Shown: positions 45,692 through 57,298 of the stretch, piece after piece
Position numbering within the stretch: position 1 is the first letter of the stretch
How the letters are laid out: every line of letters begins with the position of its first letter
Origin: Forficula auricularia
Lineage: Eukaryota; Arthropoda; Insecta; Dermaptera; Forficulidae
Direction of reading: 5' to 3'
Length of the DNA: 64,000 bases
Assembly: GCA_024734495.1 (NCBI GenBank)
Contig: JALMQS010000128.1
Location: 22,308,875-22,372,874, forward strand
The notes under the pieces: generated by a model
Told to the model about the DNA's origin: nothing
Seen by the model: the letters and a program-made list of their open reading frames with translations, nothing else
Databases searched by the model: none
Translations under genes and position numbers: made by a program

Positions 45692-45975
45692 ACTTACTTA
45701 CATTAGAAACATGTCCGCATTATTTGACCTTAAAGTCCGAAGAGGTCCCACGAGGAGCCACAGAATACAAATGTTGCCCTCCAATTCGCAACAAAATAAA
45801 TCAAAATCGCCTCTGGGATGCATTAATCAAGTCTTCATCTTCTTCAGAATATAAAATTGATTGTGTAGTCTCAGACCATTCGCCTTGCACGCCCGAATTG
45901 AAAGCAGGAAATTTTCTTGAAGCTTGGGGTGGCATTGCGTCAGTTCAATTGAGACTTAGTCTGTTTTGGACGGAG
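45692..45975 (+). CDS. Allantoinase, coding exon 6 (about residues 318-412)
   Basis: Starts in phase 1 after a 75-bp intron. [13 protein letters not shown], then [14 protein letters not shown], then [15 protein letters not shown] with the active-site Asp (about 379), then [18 protein letters not shown]. These are the most diagnostic allantoinase blocks. The exon must end at GAG|GTAATT because exon 7 continues WTE-ARKRGF. Reading on in frame ([13 protein letters not shown], then a stop) is intron read-through. A run of five Ser lies near residue 365. Confidence 0.94.
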
Positions 45976-46062
45976 GTAATTTTACTCGATATGCTCACCC
46001 GCTTAACAGGTTGAGATATTAAAAATTTCTTATCTTTTATTATATTAAACGAGAAAAAATTG

Positions 46063-46321
46063 TATATCGTCGCCTTAGAGAGTAAACCTGCTAACTCACA
46101 ACAATGGAATTTTTACAGGGCAGAGAAAAAACAAACAAAATTTAATATTGTTGATTATGGAAAAAACTATTTTTCACATTTTTTTCTACAACTTACGTTC
46201 GTAATTTTAAATAGCACTTTTACTTGAACGATGCTGAATTTCTTTTTCTTTCGAACAGTATTAGTTTGTCATATATGATAAAAATGGAGTTAGCAAGTTT
46301 ACACTCTAAGCCGACGATATT
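46063..46321. mobile_element. TIR MITE 'TATATCGTCxCCTTAGAG', copy 2
   Basis: Inverted relative to copy 1 at 39478-39739. Ends TATATCGTCGCCTTAGAG and CTCTAAGCCGACGATAT. It starts 88 bp after the exon 6 donor. Confidence 0.75.
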
Positions 46322-47578
46322 TTATTGTTATATATAGAATCGGTTTCTCGAAAAAGCTCTAACGATTTGGAGGAAATTCACGGGTTAGGGGGTTTTGGGG
46401 TGGACAATCTTCGGCTATGTTGTTTTTGATAGATTTTTTGTTAATTCAAATAATTATTCGCAGGTATTTATGTTAATAAAAATGTATAATTACATTTTTA
46501 TTCAATTTCCTTTTAATAATTAACTGCTCCAAAATATTTAAATAAGCTTCGAACAGCCTTGACTGAGGAACAGGAATAGCTTCTATTGAGTGACAATAAA
46601 TCTCATCCGAAGAAATACCAAATATTAAATTAAAAATAAAAATTAAGCACTTGCAAAATATACTTTTTAGGGGTTTGATTAAAAAGTAAAACGAGACCCT
46701 AATGTGTCGCTGCAGTGTCTTTTTGTTGGTTTGTCTGCTCTTAAACTAAATAAGAATTTAACTTGAAATTTACATATTATATGTATTCACTTTACTCAAA
46801 ATCAAAAATTGTATTAAAATTTTAATAGAATGATTTTTTTTATAATTGAGAATTTTGATCGGATTTTATAGGGAATAAAAAATGAAAATATTTTTGATCA
46901 TAAAATTTGAGGTATATTTGTAAAGGCCTCTTGGACTTTCCACTATTTATATCAATTAGAAAATGCACCTCGTGTGAAGAGCATAACCTAAGTTCCCTAT
47001 CGCCATCAAAGTGACATAGTTTTTATTGATATTTACTGTTTTTGGCTATTATTTTTGTGAGGTATAAATAGCATAGATTAACATTTATGTTGAATAAATA
47101 AATAGTAGTGATTTTTTGTAATCTATTGAAATAAACACTACTCTGCTCTTGCCCCTGAAATGTGGCCAAGTGCAGACTATACAGTGGGGCAAGAGCGCAC
47201 TAGACTGCTCTTGCCCATATCACAATTTTTTCGTCAACTGTATGTATGAAAAAATTCAGCTCGATCGGATAATAAAAAGTGAGCTAAAATTCAGAAACAA
47301 TTTTTAATCAAATAAATCAAATCATACGAACCATGCAAGTTAAATTAAAACTTGCATGTACAATAATTACAAATGTATTAATAAATAATAGCAAATTAAC
47401 CAGAGCTAATCGAAAATAGGGACATAAAAATCAAAAACTATTTTCAATTAAATTTTTTAAAATAAAATATATACTCGTATATAACTTGTATGCTGACTTT
47501 TTTCTCTGTTAAAAAAATGTGAAATATGGGTGTTTGGAAGATTGCTTTAAATATCTTGGGCGTTTAGGCCGATAGATG
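46322..47578. other. Allantoinase intron 6, first part
   Basis: 46395-46520 is a relative of 34680-34805. 46700-46830 is a copy of the TCTGTC / TCAAAAATTGTATTAAAA repeat. No exon is seen. Confidence 0.45.
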
Positions 47579-47824
47579 CTCTAGCACAGCGGTTGCTAAA
47601 GTGGTGGTCCGCGGACCACTAGTGGTCTAGAAAATTTCGCTGGTCCGCAGAAAAATGTGGAATATTTCATTTTTATTAACTAGGTACATTTTATGTGTTC
47701 TTTGATCACAATTTTTTTATCAATATATTTAACACTTAAAAAATCCTATTAGTGGTCCGCGGGATTTAAATTATGAATTAACTGGTCCGTGAGGTCAAAA
47801 AGTTTGGCGACCGCTGCTCTAGCA
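47579..47824. mobile_element. hAT-type MITE, 230 bp, with exact 8-bp duplication
   Basis: Element 47587-47816 starts CAGCGGTTGCTAAAGTGG and ends AGTTTGGCGACCGCTG (inverted ends). It is flanked by identical CTCTAGCA (47579-47586 and 47817-47824). TGGTCCGCGG occurs near both ends. There is no coding capacity. Confidence 0.88.
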
Positions 47825-48500
47825 GGAATGAGAATAGAAATTTTAAGATGATAAAGAAAGGAAATTTAGAATGTTTGCAGGTAAAAGATCAGTTGCAAGA
47901 AGAATATTTGATGGTCTTTGGTCTGAATGTCTCTTTTCAGAAAAACGGCATCAAAGAAAAATGTTTAAATGTCATTCTTCACTTTTGTGTGAAGATTGCC
48001 ATTTTTAAATATGTAGTTATCGGCCGTCTTGTCTTATTTCTTTTTTTATTTAATAATATTGTTTTATTCAATACTAATAAGATTGAAACCACCCCATGTT
48101 AAAAATTTCCCCAGGAAAATACAATGGAGAGGATATTCTCCTCAGTAATCGCCGACGCTCTGAATCGATATGGCACTCGAAGAAGAAAATGAGATAATAT
48201 TATTGGTTTTCGGAGTCTTGAACCCCTGGAACGAGAATTTCTTATTAGGCCAGGTGCTTTATTTAAAAAATGTAGACGGTACTAGCAATTTGATGAATTC
48301 ATAATTCAGAAAAAAATCCATAACAAGTATCTGTCTCTCGAAAACTGATCTCAATTAGAATTATAAAGAGATTTATTTTATCAATTTTATTTATCTCAGG
48401 TTCACAATACTTTGTTTTTATAATAAAATAATAACTAATTTTTATTAACCCTTTTAATTATTTAATACTAAAATTATTTATTTAATTAAAACTAATAATA
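47825..48500. other. Allantoinase intron 6, two overlapping short open frames
   Basis: 47848-48102 holds an 84-codon frame. A second frame starting near 47871 reads MFAGKRSVARRIFDGLW and ends CEDCHF. I recognise neither, and no splice sites or repeats tie them to a gene. They are left uncalled. Confidence 0.3.
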
Positions 48501-48579
48501 CGTTAATATGCTTTGCTCTGTCCTATGAGTCTTGGGTCCGTGGGTGTCAGCCCAAGGCTTTTTTCTATATAATACCTAT

Positions 48580-49920
48580 ATATTTTTTATTAAATTATTT
48601 TATTTATTTATTTATTATATTATATAATCGTACTTTTAAATATATTAAATTATAATTTTACAAGATATATCAATACGGAAGACTGAATGGAATTGTTGAA
48701 TTCATAACAAATGCCTCCGTTCATGCCGGCTTGCGACATAACAGGCCCAAAGAATTATAAATAAGAATAAAATATTTTATCGATTTCATCTAACTGGAGG
48801 TTCACATTATCTGTCTAATATAAGAAAATAGCATTTTGATTAAGAATTTATTAGTTTAAATGAAATTGTATGAAAAGATTCAATTTCTTCTCTCCGGGAG
48901 CGAATCAACCAAAAATGCCAAAAAGTTTTTTTTTTCTTATTAGATATTTATTCAAATCTATTGAAATTTCATATGTGTGTGTTATTGTCATTTATCTTTT
49001 ATATAAAAAAATTATTATTAGGAAATTTGCATTTTAAAGGGTAGTTTATTTGAAGTCCAATTTAAAAAAACGCTAATAACTCTGTTTAAAATTTTTTAAA
49101 AACTATGCAAATAATAGATATTATAAAACAATTAATTGTTAATAATTTAATTCAATTTTGAACGAAATCGATTCAGTACTTTTCGAGAAAATCGTCAAAA
49201 ACTCCGAAAAACACCATGAAAGGCCGTTTTAGAAACATTTTAAAAATCCACCTCCATGTCACAAGTCAATGTTTCGTTTCATATGACTTTTTAACTTTTT
49301 TCAAAGGCATCTCTTGCTTTCAAAAAACGGCCTTTCAAGAGGGGTTTCGGGGTTTTTGACGATTTTCTCAAAAAGTACTGAATCGATTTCGTTCAAAATT
49401 AAATTAAATTATTAATAATTAATTGTTTTATAATATTTATAAATTTCATATTTTTAAAAAAAATTTCAGCGGAGTTATTACCGTTTTTTTAAATTGGCCT
49501 TCAAATAAACTACCCTTTAAAATAAAAATTTCGTAATAATAATTATTTGATATAAAAGATAAATGAAGTTGACACACAGATATGAAATTTCAATAGATTT
49601 GAATAAATATGTAATGAGAAAAAATAAAATTTTTTGGCATTTTCTAATTAAATCGATCCCGGATAGAAGAAATTGAATCTTTTCATACATTTTCTTTTAA
49701 ACTAAGAAATGTTTAATTGAAATGCTATTTTCTTATATTAGACAGATACTGTGAGCCTCCAGATGGATGGAATGGATAAAATAAGATATATTTCTTTCTC
49801 ATTTATAATTCTTCACGTCTGTTAAATCGAGAGAATGTGTCGCCTTCATAGACACATTATTTGTTATTGATAGTTACTCTACAATATTGGAATATCTTTT
49901 AACTCGTAAATTATTGATTT
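48580..49920. mobile_element. Long-arm foldback element, copy 1 (intron 6)
   Basis: Two arms of about 550-600 bp are inverted about a centre near 49270. The left arm includes TCAATTTCTTCTCTCCGGGA, TTGAACGAAATCGATTCAG and AAAGGCCGTTTTAGAAA, and the right arm their reverses near 49660, 49380 and 49325. A second copy lies at 55455-56640 and a partial copy at 53520-53830. It has no coding frame. Confidence 0.75.
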
Positions 49921-50939
49921 TAGACATTTTATTCATATTAACTTTTCTGTTGGAAATTAAATGTATTTTAATAAAGGTCCTTATATAAATTGGTGTACTT
50001 CAAACGGTTAGGCAGTAATGGGAAATGTATTTATGTGGAAAGTTAGATGCTGTTCTTGTAAGTAACGAAATAATTTGATGAGAAATACATAATAAGTGGT
50101 GCTTCGTATTATTTGAGTTGCGATTTTTATAGGGGGGGGGGGACTTTTGTTGTGTGTTGTTGTTTTTTTAATTTTTGAACGAGTGGGGGAAATCTATGGT
50201 CAAAAAAACAATTTTTCAAAAGTTTTGTCGAATCTCTCATTAAATAAGTACCATGATTATATTCTAAGAGCTTGGATTTCCGGATCCAAAAATCATTAAT
50301 GACCTTTTGGAATAACTTAAGGATTTACTAAATTATTTAAATTAAAAAGTTATTTATTGAGAGCAGTAGAGTTGATAAAAAGAGTATTTTAAAAAGTGTT
50401 AAGAATATAAAATTGTATAATATTTATACCTATGTATTTTTTCAACCCATTTATCATCCCTATGTTTAAGAACAACTAAAAAAATAGAACAAAAATTAAA
50501 TGAAAATATTGATTCGACATATGCGTTTTAAACAATTTGCATATTATTCGTTCCTAGTGGGATATTATTCGTCTTTAATTTTGATGATAACAAAACTTGA
50601 AAAACGATCACAAATGAAGAGACAGAAAAGTCCTACCTAGTGTTTTTATTGTAGGGATAATTTTGTAATTTCATTAACTAGGCATTATGGTTATTAACAA
50701 AAGTTCCAAGACGAATAATATCTCTGAATGTAAGTAAATAAATATTCACATCTTTCTTTCATCTCATATATACTAATATTTCATTATACCATACAAATTA
50801 GACTGCCTAGAATTATCAATATAGTCTCAATTTTAATTAAAACTTCTCCCCTTATTTCCCTTTTCTTGTTAGAAGTTGAAGTTGCCAGTTGAAAACTTTT
50901 ACCTTTCCAATATTCATTCATATTTAATCTCCATTTCAG
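49921..50939. other. Allantoinase intron 6, end
   Basis: AT-rich sequence with a G tract near 50132. Ends with the acceptor CTCCATTTCAG. Confidence 0.45.
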
Positions 50940-51122
50940 GCCCGAAAGCGAGGATTTACATTTCAAGATGTTAATCGATTACTTTGCTCTGAGCCCGCTC
51001 GCCTTTGCGGGTTGTTCCCTAAAAAAGGAGCCATTGATAAAGGATCTGATGGCGATCTCGTGATTTGGGATCCTGAAGAAACTTTTACAGTTACAGAAAA
51101 GACACTTTTACATAAGCATAAG
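50940..51122 (+). CDS. Allantoinase, coding exon 7 (about residues 413-473)
   Basis: Phase 0 at both ends. ARKRGFTFQDVNRLL, then CSEPARLCGLFPKKGAI, then DGDLVIWDPEETF. This is the C-terminal barrel helix and the start of the returning beta-sandwich (family block PARLxGLxxxKGxIxxGxDADLVIWDP). Donor AAG|GTAAGT. Confidence 0.94.
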
Positions 51123-51344
51123 GTAAGTAATTTTAAGTTTTAACTCTTCGAAATAGGATAATATAAAAAATTCTAAGCTTTTTTAAACAACAAAAAATAT
51201 TAAAAAGTTTGTTCCGATATTAAAATGTTTGTATTCCCAAAACGAAGAAGAGATTTTGATCTTTCTAGCTTAGAAGCTATCGAACGGTTGTGTCTAACGA
51301 GCTGAAAATTGGTAAGCAAGTTAGTTATAGATAAACTGTATCTC
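51123..51344. other. Allantoinase intron 7, first part
   Basis: AT-rich sequence with nothing recognised. Confidence 0.4.
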
Positions 51345-51529
51345 TAAGGGCCGGTTGTATGTCGCAAAGTAAATGCGTTTTACCACTAATAAACGGTAGA
51401 TGGTAAATGGAGCCAATCAGATGACAAGCACTGAAAGTGCCTGTCATCTGATTGGCCATCCCAGTGGCTCCATTTACCATCTACCGTTTGTTAGTGGTAA
51501 AAAGCATTTACTTGTACAACCGGCCTAAG
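51345..51529. mobile_element. Snap-back MITE, 185 bp
   Basis: Ends TAAGGGCCGGTTGTA and TACAACCGGCCTAAG are inverted. Nearly the whole element folds on itself (GGTAGATGGTAAATGGAGCC against GGCTCCATTTACCATCTACC), with a centre at CAAGCACTGAAAGTGCCTG. The TTAA/TAAG-type boundary is not resolved. Confidence 0.8.
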
Positions 51530-51692
51530 ATTAAGTTTCAACTTTCTGGCTCAAACCCTTTTGCTGGTAAAACAAACAACACAGTTGGCAATTGCCAACG
51601 AAAAGCGATTAATGAAAAAGTTTACACTTTTTCCAACAATTTTTATTAATTATTATAAAGCATCAATTAATTAGCTAAGAGTAAATGGACAC

Positions 51693-51971
51693 AATTTTTG
51701 CCACTGGAACAATCTTTCTACGATATACATTTATTGAGTTATCGTGGATATTAGAATCCAGACTCATGCTTGAAAATACTATTTTTTCCATATTCCATTT
51801 CTAAGCATGAATAAGAAACATAAAAAATTGAAAATTTTCGAGTCATTTCAATGCCCACTGCGCCAGAGTACTACTCTAAAATAGTATTTTCAAGCATGAG
51901 TCTGGATTCTAATATCCACGATAACTCAATAAATGTATATCGTAGAAAGATTGTCCCAGTGGCAAAAATTT
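51693..51971. repeat. Foldback with about 95-bp near-identical arms
   Basis: The left arm (51693-51788) and right arm (51877-51971) are inverted (AATTTTTGCCACTGG against CCAGTGGCAAAAATT at the outside, GCATGAGTCTGGATTC inside). The loop is about 88 bp. A 74-codon frame across the right arm is incidental. Confidence 0.82.
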
Positions 51972-52850
51972 TCGCCTCCAATCGAAGCTGCCTCAGACTC
52001 AAAACTATCAATAAGAATTTTTCTCGAACTATAACCGATAACGCAATAAAAAGCTGTTTTTCAATCCGTTTCTAAATCATCAAAACCTTTAAATTTAAAT
52101 GGGAAGGTGTGTGGTGAGGTAAAAGCTAAATTTCAATGAAATATGTTGTAATCAAGGTCAAAAGAACATATTTCAATGAAATTTTCACTGGAAGGGGTCT
52201 AAAACAAAGAAATGATTAGATTTTCTTCTGGCTTAAAAATTTCCGGGGGGAGGAAATACTGATATTAAAAAAAATTACTAATTTTATAGGAAACACGTTA
52301 AAGATCGTAACTAATGAACTGAAATCGGGCAGAAAAGTTTGTATTAATTAGTCCTACTACCAGGAGCGTAGATACTACGCCATATCAATGATACGGGACC
52401 CCCGGGCTATAGGGGTACGTGTGTAAGCTATGGATGATTTAATAAATCAGTTTGCCGATAAAAAGTATATATTTGAATTGTTTGGTGTTTTCACCAAATT
52501 AAATATAGTACTTGCTTTGTTTCTCGTGATAGCAACATCTCACCGTGAATTCTCCCGGCCATCTTGCTCCCCAGGTTAAATACCTTTTATACCTCATTAG
52601 GAGTCGAGATTGATTTCATTTATTTGATTGCTCATATATCAAACCACTCATTTGATTATCCTGGCATGCGATCCATTTGGGTTTCGTCGCAATCGGTTAA
52701 AAGGGCCCCCTACAAATTTTGATACAGGGTCCGTTTAGGACAAGCTACGCCTCTGCCTACTACGTAAAAAGAAAATCGTGAAATTGAAAAGGAGTCCTGT
52801 AAGGATCTTAGTTTAAAATAAATTATAAATTAATTTGTTTTTTGTTTCAG
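51972..52850. other. Allantoinase intron 7, end
   Basis: 52370-52760 is less AT-rich and contains ATACGGGACCCCCGGGCTAT and ACAAGCTACGCCTCTGCC, which look like a dispersed-repeat interior (CAGGAGCGTAGATACTACGC at the left, CAAGCTACGCCTCTGCCTAC at the right, roughly inverted). Ends with TTTTGTTTCAG. Confidence 0.4.
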
Positions 52851-52976
52851 GTGTCCCCCTATTTAGGTATGAAACTGCAAGGTGTAGTCAAACAAACTAT
52901 ACTTCGAGGAAAAACGGTTTATGATGAGAAAGAAGGACTGATTTTGCCCAGTGGTCGGCTACTCTTAAAAAAATAA
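52851..52976 (+). CDS. Allantoinase, coding exon 8 (about residues 474-514 and stop)
   Basis: VSPYLGMKLQGVVKQTILRG, then KTVYDEKEGLILPSGRLLL, then KK and TAA at 52974-52976. SPYLGxxLxGxVxxTxxRGxxVY is the conserved C-terminal block of allantoinase, and the G..LLL end is usual. The exon closes the gene cleanly, and the coding sequence is full length apart from the exon 2 frame problem. Confidence 0.95.
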   Translation: MSPYLGMKLQGVVKQTILRGKTVYDEKEGLILPSGRLLLKK

Positions 52977-53010
52977 TTGTATTAAAATTATTATAAATAC
53001 AAAAGAAAAT

Positions 53011-53016
53011 AATAAA
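53011..53016 (+). terminator. Polyadenylation signal of allantoinase
   Basis: AATAAA lies 34 bp after the stop codon and is followed by a T-rich stretch. A very short 3' UTR is implied. Confidence 0.6.
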
Positions 53017-53935
53017 TCTTTTTTAATATATCAATTCGAATTTATTTCAAGAATAATTACTTACTATTCTATTCATTATTTATTTATTTTTTTATTGAAG
53101 AAGGGGTTCAAGAAATGCATTATCGAAGAGAAGACGAGAAAGGGATTAAGAGAAGGGGTGAAGGCGTTTATACAATTAATCAGTTATTTTTAGTACCCCG
53201 AGAATTATTAAAAGGGGGACTTAAATTTTAAGAGACAAGAGATCAGAAATTTAATGATTCAATATAAATGCCATAGCATTTTGAAAATGAAAACAGAGAT
53301 TTAAATTCTAAAAAATTAGCCCAATTCTAAGAGATCTTTATAGAATAGCCTTTACTTCACACTCCGTGATAAAAAAATACATTTGTGTTTTCGCCTCATA
53401 AAACGGAACGTTAAAATTTTTTCAGTCCATTGTCTCCCAAAAGACTCGCGAGAACTCCCCTCTGAAAATAATCAAAATATTTTTCCAAATCCTATATAAA
53501 TGAATTTTTATTTATTTATTAATAAAAATATTTATTCAATATCAATAACATATAATTCTGTGGCTTGGGTCCGTAGTGAAAGTCCCTTAATTGTTATATA
53601 ATCGTATATTTAAATATATTAAATTTTAATATGTGAAATGAAATATTGTGAGATGAAAAAATCCATCAAAAATGTGTGACAATCTCTCATGGCAATAGGC
53701 TTGCGATGCCTCTGGATAAAACAGACAAAAAGAATTATAAATGAGAAGAAATTTCCCACCAACCGGTAGACTTGGATCCCTCGTAATATAATCCGTGACA
53801 TAGACCGATTTCCACTTTTTTCGATTCAAAAAATTATTTGATCAATAATTTAGAGCATAGACGAGGTTTTTAAATTTACATTCATTATTTTTTTGACGTG
53901 ACAACGTCTTATAATTCGATGAAGCCGGCTGCACG
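53017..53935. other. Intergenic, partial foldback-family sequence
   Basis: 53520-53830 matches the outer part of the elements at 48.5-49.9 and 55.4-56.6 kb (TATATAATCGTATATTTAAA, then CATGGCAATAGGCTTGCG) and runs into ATCCGTGACATAGACCGA, which recurs at 54863 and 55424. Confidence 0.55.
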
Positions 53936-54236
53936 CAAGGGCGGATCCAGGAATTTTTTATGGGGGGAGGGGAGAATGTGTATAAAGCGCCCGATGTATA
54001 TAAGATATACTTTTTATCTCGAAAGTGTGTCGCGATCGAATTGTCCAAGCGGAGGGGGGCAGAGACGCCGCCCCCCCCCCCCACACACACATATATATAT
54101 AGAACTTTATTTTCAATTTTAAAATTTTTTTAAAAAAAATAAATGTTTTTTTTACGAATTTTTTTGCCAGGCAACGAGGCCTCTATGGGGGGGGCGGTCG
54201 CCCCCTCCACCCCCCCCCTGGATCCGTCCCTTGGCT
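53936..54236. mobile_element. 'GGATCCAGG / poly-C' element, copy 2
   Basis: Left end GGGCGGATCCAGGAA, right end CCTGGATCCGTCCC, inverted. The interior, with GTCGCGATCGAATTGTCCAA, is the reverse of 4715-4740. About 300 bp, with long C and G tracts and no ORF of its own. Confidence 0.7.
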
Positions 54237-54690
54237 GCACGCTCGAAAAAAAAGTGACTCATAAGGCGTTCCATTTAAGGCTTGAAGTGCAAGCGGAGAC
54301 GACAAAGATTGAGGCGGGCTTTTTAAAAGCTACAGTTACAAAAAATTTTAATGATGTTTCCAGAATTTTAAATTTTAAATTTAAGATTTTATGAACAATA
54401 ATTTAATTACAGTTTATTCTTATAATAAATTATTCAAAATTATTACTTTTTTACAACAAATTACAATTAAATTTGCAAAAATAATTAAATAACTAATTGA
54501 ACAACAACTTTTATTCAGTTTTCTTGCTGAAAGAAATAATGTCAATACAAAATTTATTATTATAAAATAATAAAATCAAAAATTAAATTTTAACAGTCGA
54601 GTAGAAATTTAAACAATAAATTTTATTCAAGTTTTTTGTAAATTTAAAATGATTTTCTGAACGAAGAATTTTATGAAAAAATCGGTTGTC
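54237..54690. other. Intergenic, nothing firm
   Basis: AT-rich sequence. 54237-54394 is a short open stretch with no recognised family. Confidence 0.35.
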
Positions 54691-54786
54691 TGTAAAGTCG
54701 GTTTACTGACGATAGTCATAAGAAAATACCATTCCATCAGTATTTTCTTATGACGTCACGTTCAACTATCGTCAGTAAACCAGACT
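54691..54786. repeat. Small inverted-repeat element
   Basis: GTCGGTTTACTGACGATAGT on the left and ACTATCGTCAGTAAACCAGA on the right, with ATAAGAAAATAC/GTATTTTCTTATG inside. About 95 bp, possibly a MITE. Confidence 0.7.
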
Positions 54787-54809
54787 TTTTTTTGTTTCAA
54801 ATATATTTT

Positions 54810-55450
54810 TGGTTTCGGGTAAAGGGTTGTTTTCTTTAATATCCCAAGATGTTTACCGAAATCCGTGACATCAACCGAATTCCACTTTTTTCGATTCGAA
54901 AAATTATTTGATCAATTCATTAGGCTTGAATTTTCAGACTAAATTTTATCAACTGCAATAACTTTTTAATTATTCATCGTAGAGCTTTGACTCTTATAGA
55001 CATTTTTGTTTTATAATTAAAGTTTTGAGCATCTTTTTTTTGATAAATAGTTGGTAGTTTTTTCAAAAAATCAGCTTTTTGTTTATAATTGAATTTACTT
55101 TAAAAAAGGTCATTCTACAAAAAAGTTGTATATTTCAAAGGGTTAGGCAAATATGGTTAAATATATGTTTCATTTAAAATTTGATCTCTTCTACACGCAA
55201 AAAGTAAGTAACCAACAAAAAAAGTTACATGAAACAATTTTTAGGAATTTAAATGTACTACAAAAAATCTCATATAATTAATTTGTCTACGACCAATAAT
55301 TTAGAAAATAGACGAAGATTTTAAATTTATTTTTTGATGAAAATAAATTTTTTTTTCAAAAATATTCACTTTTTCTGGTAAAGGGTTGTTTCCTTTAATA
55401 TCTCAAAAAATTTTTAGTGAAATCCGTGACATCAACCGAATTCAACTTTT
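54810..55450 (+). repeat. Direct repeat pair 'GGTAAAGGGTTGTTT...ATCCGTGACATCAACCGA'
   Basis: 54818-54890 and 55377-55450 are direct copies (GGTAAAGGGTTGTTT, TTTAATATC, then ATCCGTGACATCAACCGAAT). The spacer is AT-rich. The second copy runs straight into the foldback element at 55455. Confidence 0.6.
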
Positions 55451-55454
55451 ATTT

Positions 55455-56715
55455 TCTCTCATGGCGAGAGACTTGCGTCGCTGAGACTCTCGATATTATG
55501 GTAGTCCAAAAAATTATAAATGATAGAAAGCGATGTTATTTTATCGATTTCATCTATCTGAAGATTCACAGTAGGTCTATTATATAAGAAAATAGCATTT
55601 TGATTAAGAATTTTGTAGTTTAAAAGAAATTGTATGACAAGGTTCAATTTCTTCTCTCCAGGAGCGAATCAACGAGAAATGGCAAAAAGTTTTATTTTTT
55701 CTCATTAGATATTTATTCCAATCTATTTAAATTTCATATCTATGAGTTATTTCGTTTTATCTTTTACAGAAAATAGTTTTTGTTAGAATATTTTTATTTT
55801 AAAAGGTAGTTTATTTGAAATCCAATTTAAAAAACGCTAATAACTCCGTTGAATTTTTTTTTAATATGAAATTAATAGACGTTATAAAAAAATTAATTCT
55901 TAATAATTTAATTCAATTTTGAACGAAATCGATTCAGTACTTTTTTGAGAAAATTGTCAAAAACCATCTGAACTTGGCCGTTTTAGAAACATTTTAAAAC
56001 TCCACTTCCATGTCACAAGTCAATGTTTCGTTTCATATAACTTTTCTAACTTTTTTCAAAAGCATCTCTTGCTTTCCTAAAACGGCCTTTCATAGAAGGT
56101 TGAGATGGTTTTTGACGATTTTCTCAAGAAGTACTGAATAGATTTTGTTCAAAATTGAATTAAATTATTAAGAATCAATTGTTTTATAATATATATTAAT
56201 TTTATATTTTTACAAAAGTTTTTAACAGAGTTATTAGCGTTTTTTCAAATTGAACTTCAAATAAACTACTCTTTTAAAATGCCAATTTCCTAATAATAAT
56301 TATTTGATATAAAAGATAAATGAACCTAACACACAGATATGAAATTTCAATAGATTTGAATAAATATCTAATGAGAAAAAATAAAACTTTATGGCACTTC
56401 TAGATGATTCGCTTCTGGAGAGGTAAAACTAGATGTTTTCAGAAAATTTCATTTAAACTATAAAATTCTTAATTGAAATGCTATTTTATTGTATTAGAAA
56501 GATTCTGTGAACCTTCTGGTAGATAATATTCATAAAATAATGTCACTTTCTTTTTATTTTTAATTCTTTTGGAAGAATTAGATATAAAAAGAAAAGGTCT
56601 ATTTTATCGAGAGGCTGGACGCAAGTCTCCCGGCATGAGGAAAATTATTTATTATGAATTCTATAAAGTCTATTCAGTACTGTAATATTGAAATAACTTT
56701 TAACATATTAAAATG
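55455..56715. mobile_element. Long-arm foldback element, copy 2
   Basis: Ends CTCATGGCGAGAGACTTGCG and CGCAAGTCTCCCGGCATGAG. Arms of about 570 bp are inverted about a centre near 56035. Closely related throughout to 48580-49920. Confidence 0.8.
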
Positions 56716-56969
56716 TAATATATTCTTTTTTTATTTTTATTTAAGGACGCGGCAACTACAAAGCAGGTCTCAATAGCGTAGTACAAAATATTTTGATTTT
56801 AGCCGCCATTATTAATGTCAATAAACGTGTAAACATTGACTTGCTCTTACCTTAGGGAAACTACCCTTCAAAAATTATATTAAAAATCAATAAAAGAAAA
56901 TACCCACGGCTTGTTTCAAGTATTAATGAATTGTTTCAAGTATTAATTGGAAAATCGTTATGGAATAAA

Positions 56970-57050
56970 ATGGAGCGGTGTTATGAAAATCGTTTTGATC
57001 CTTTCATTCCAAACGCAAAATTTACATCTCTTGACTTAGGAAATGCTTGT
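56970..57050 (+). pseudogene. LanC-like gene, first recognised exon
   Basis: LANCL proteins are eukaryotic relatives of bacterial LanC cyclases, zinc-binding alpha-toroids linked to glutathione binding and adduct formation at dehydroamino acids. The frame opens at ATG 56970 with MERCYENRFDPFI, resembling the N-terminal RxFxNPFxDY start of the family. It ends GCTTGT|GTATGT in phase 0 and continues at 57122. The recognised exons are 56970-57050, 57122-57298, 60288-60437, 61857-62018 and 62089-62213. Together they cover about the N-terminal half. The zinc-site Cys/His blocks of the C-terminal half are not in the window. Lesions in exons 3 and 4 make a pseudogene likely. The lower-identity first exon alone would be weak evidence. 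Confidence 0.6.
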
Positions 57051-57121
57051 GTATGTATTTTATTTATTTTGTCATTTCATGAAATTCCTTCACATTCTAA
57101 TAATTTGGTTGATTTTTTTAG

Positions 57122-57298
57122 TTGTCAGAAGAAGCTAAAGAAACTGTCAAGAAAGCATGGACTGGATATTTGGCTCTTTTAGAAGAGAAATTTTATAAAC
57201 TTGATCAAAAAGATTATTCCATATATACAGGCTCATGTGGGCTTGCTTTGGTCTATTTAAAACTTTTTAAAATCACTAATGAACGAGACTTTATAAGG
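57122..57298 (+). pseudogene. LanC-like gene, exon 2
   Basis: LSEEAKETVKKAWTGYLALL, then KDYSIYTGSCGLALVYLKLF, then NERDFIR. The core YTGxxGxAxxYLxLF is the first toroid repeat of LANCL proteins. Acceptor TGATTTTTTTAG, donor AGG|GTAAGT, phase 0. The frame is clean. It follows a 71-bp intron. Confidence 0.85.

Noticed and set aside
45976..46014. Extension of allantoinase exon 6 to the stop at 46015
   Set aside because: A consensus donor lies at 45976 and exon 7 continues the family alignment exactly after WTE.
47848..48102. 84-codon frame and an overlapping 45-codon frame with CEDC
   Set aside because: No family, splice sites or repeat support. Chance open frames are common in this composition.
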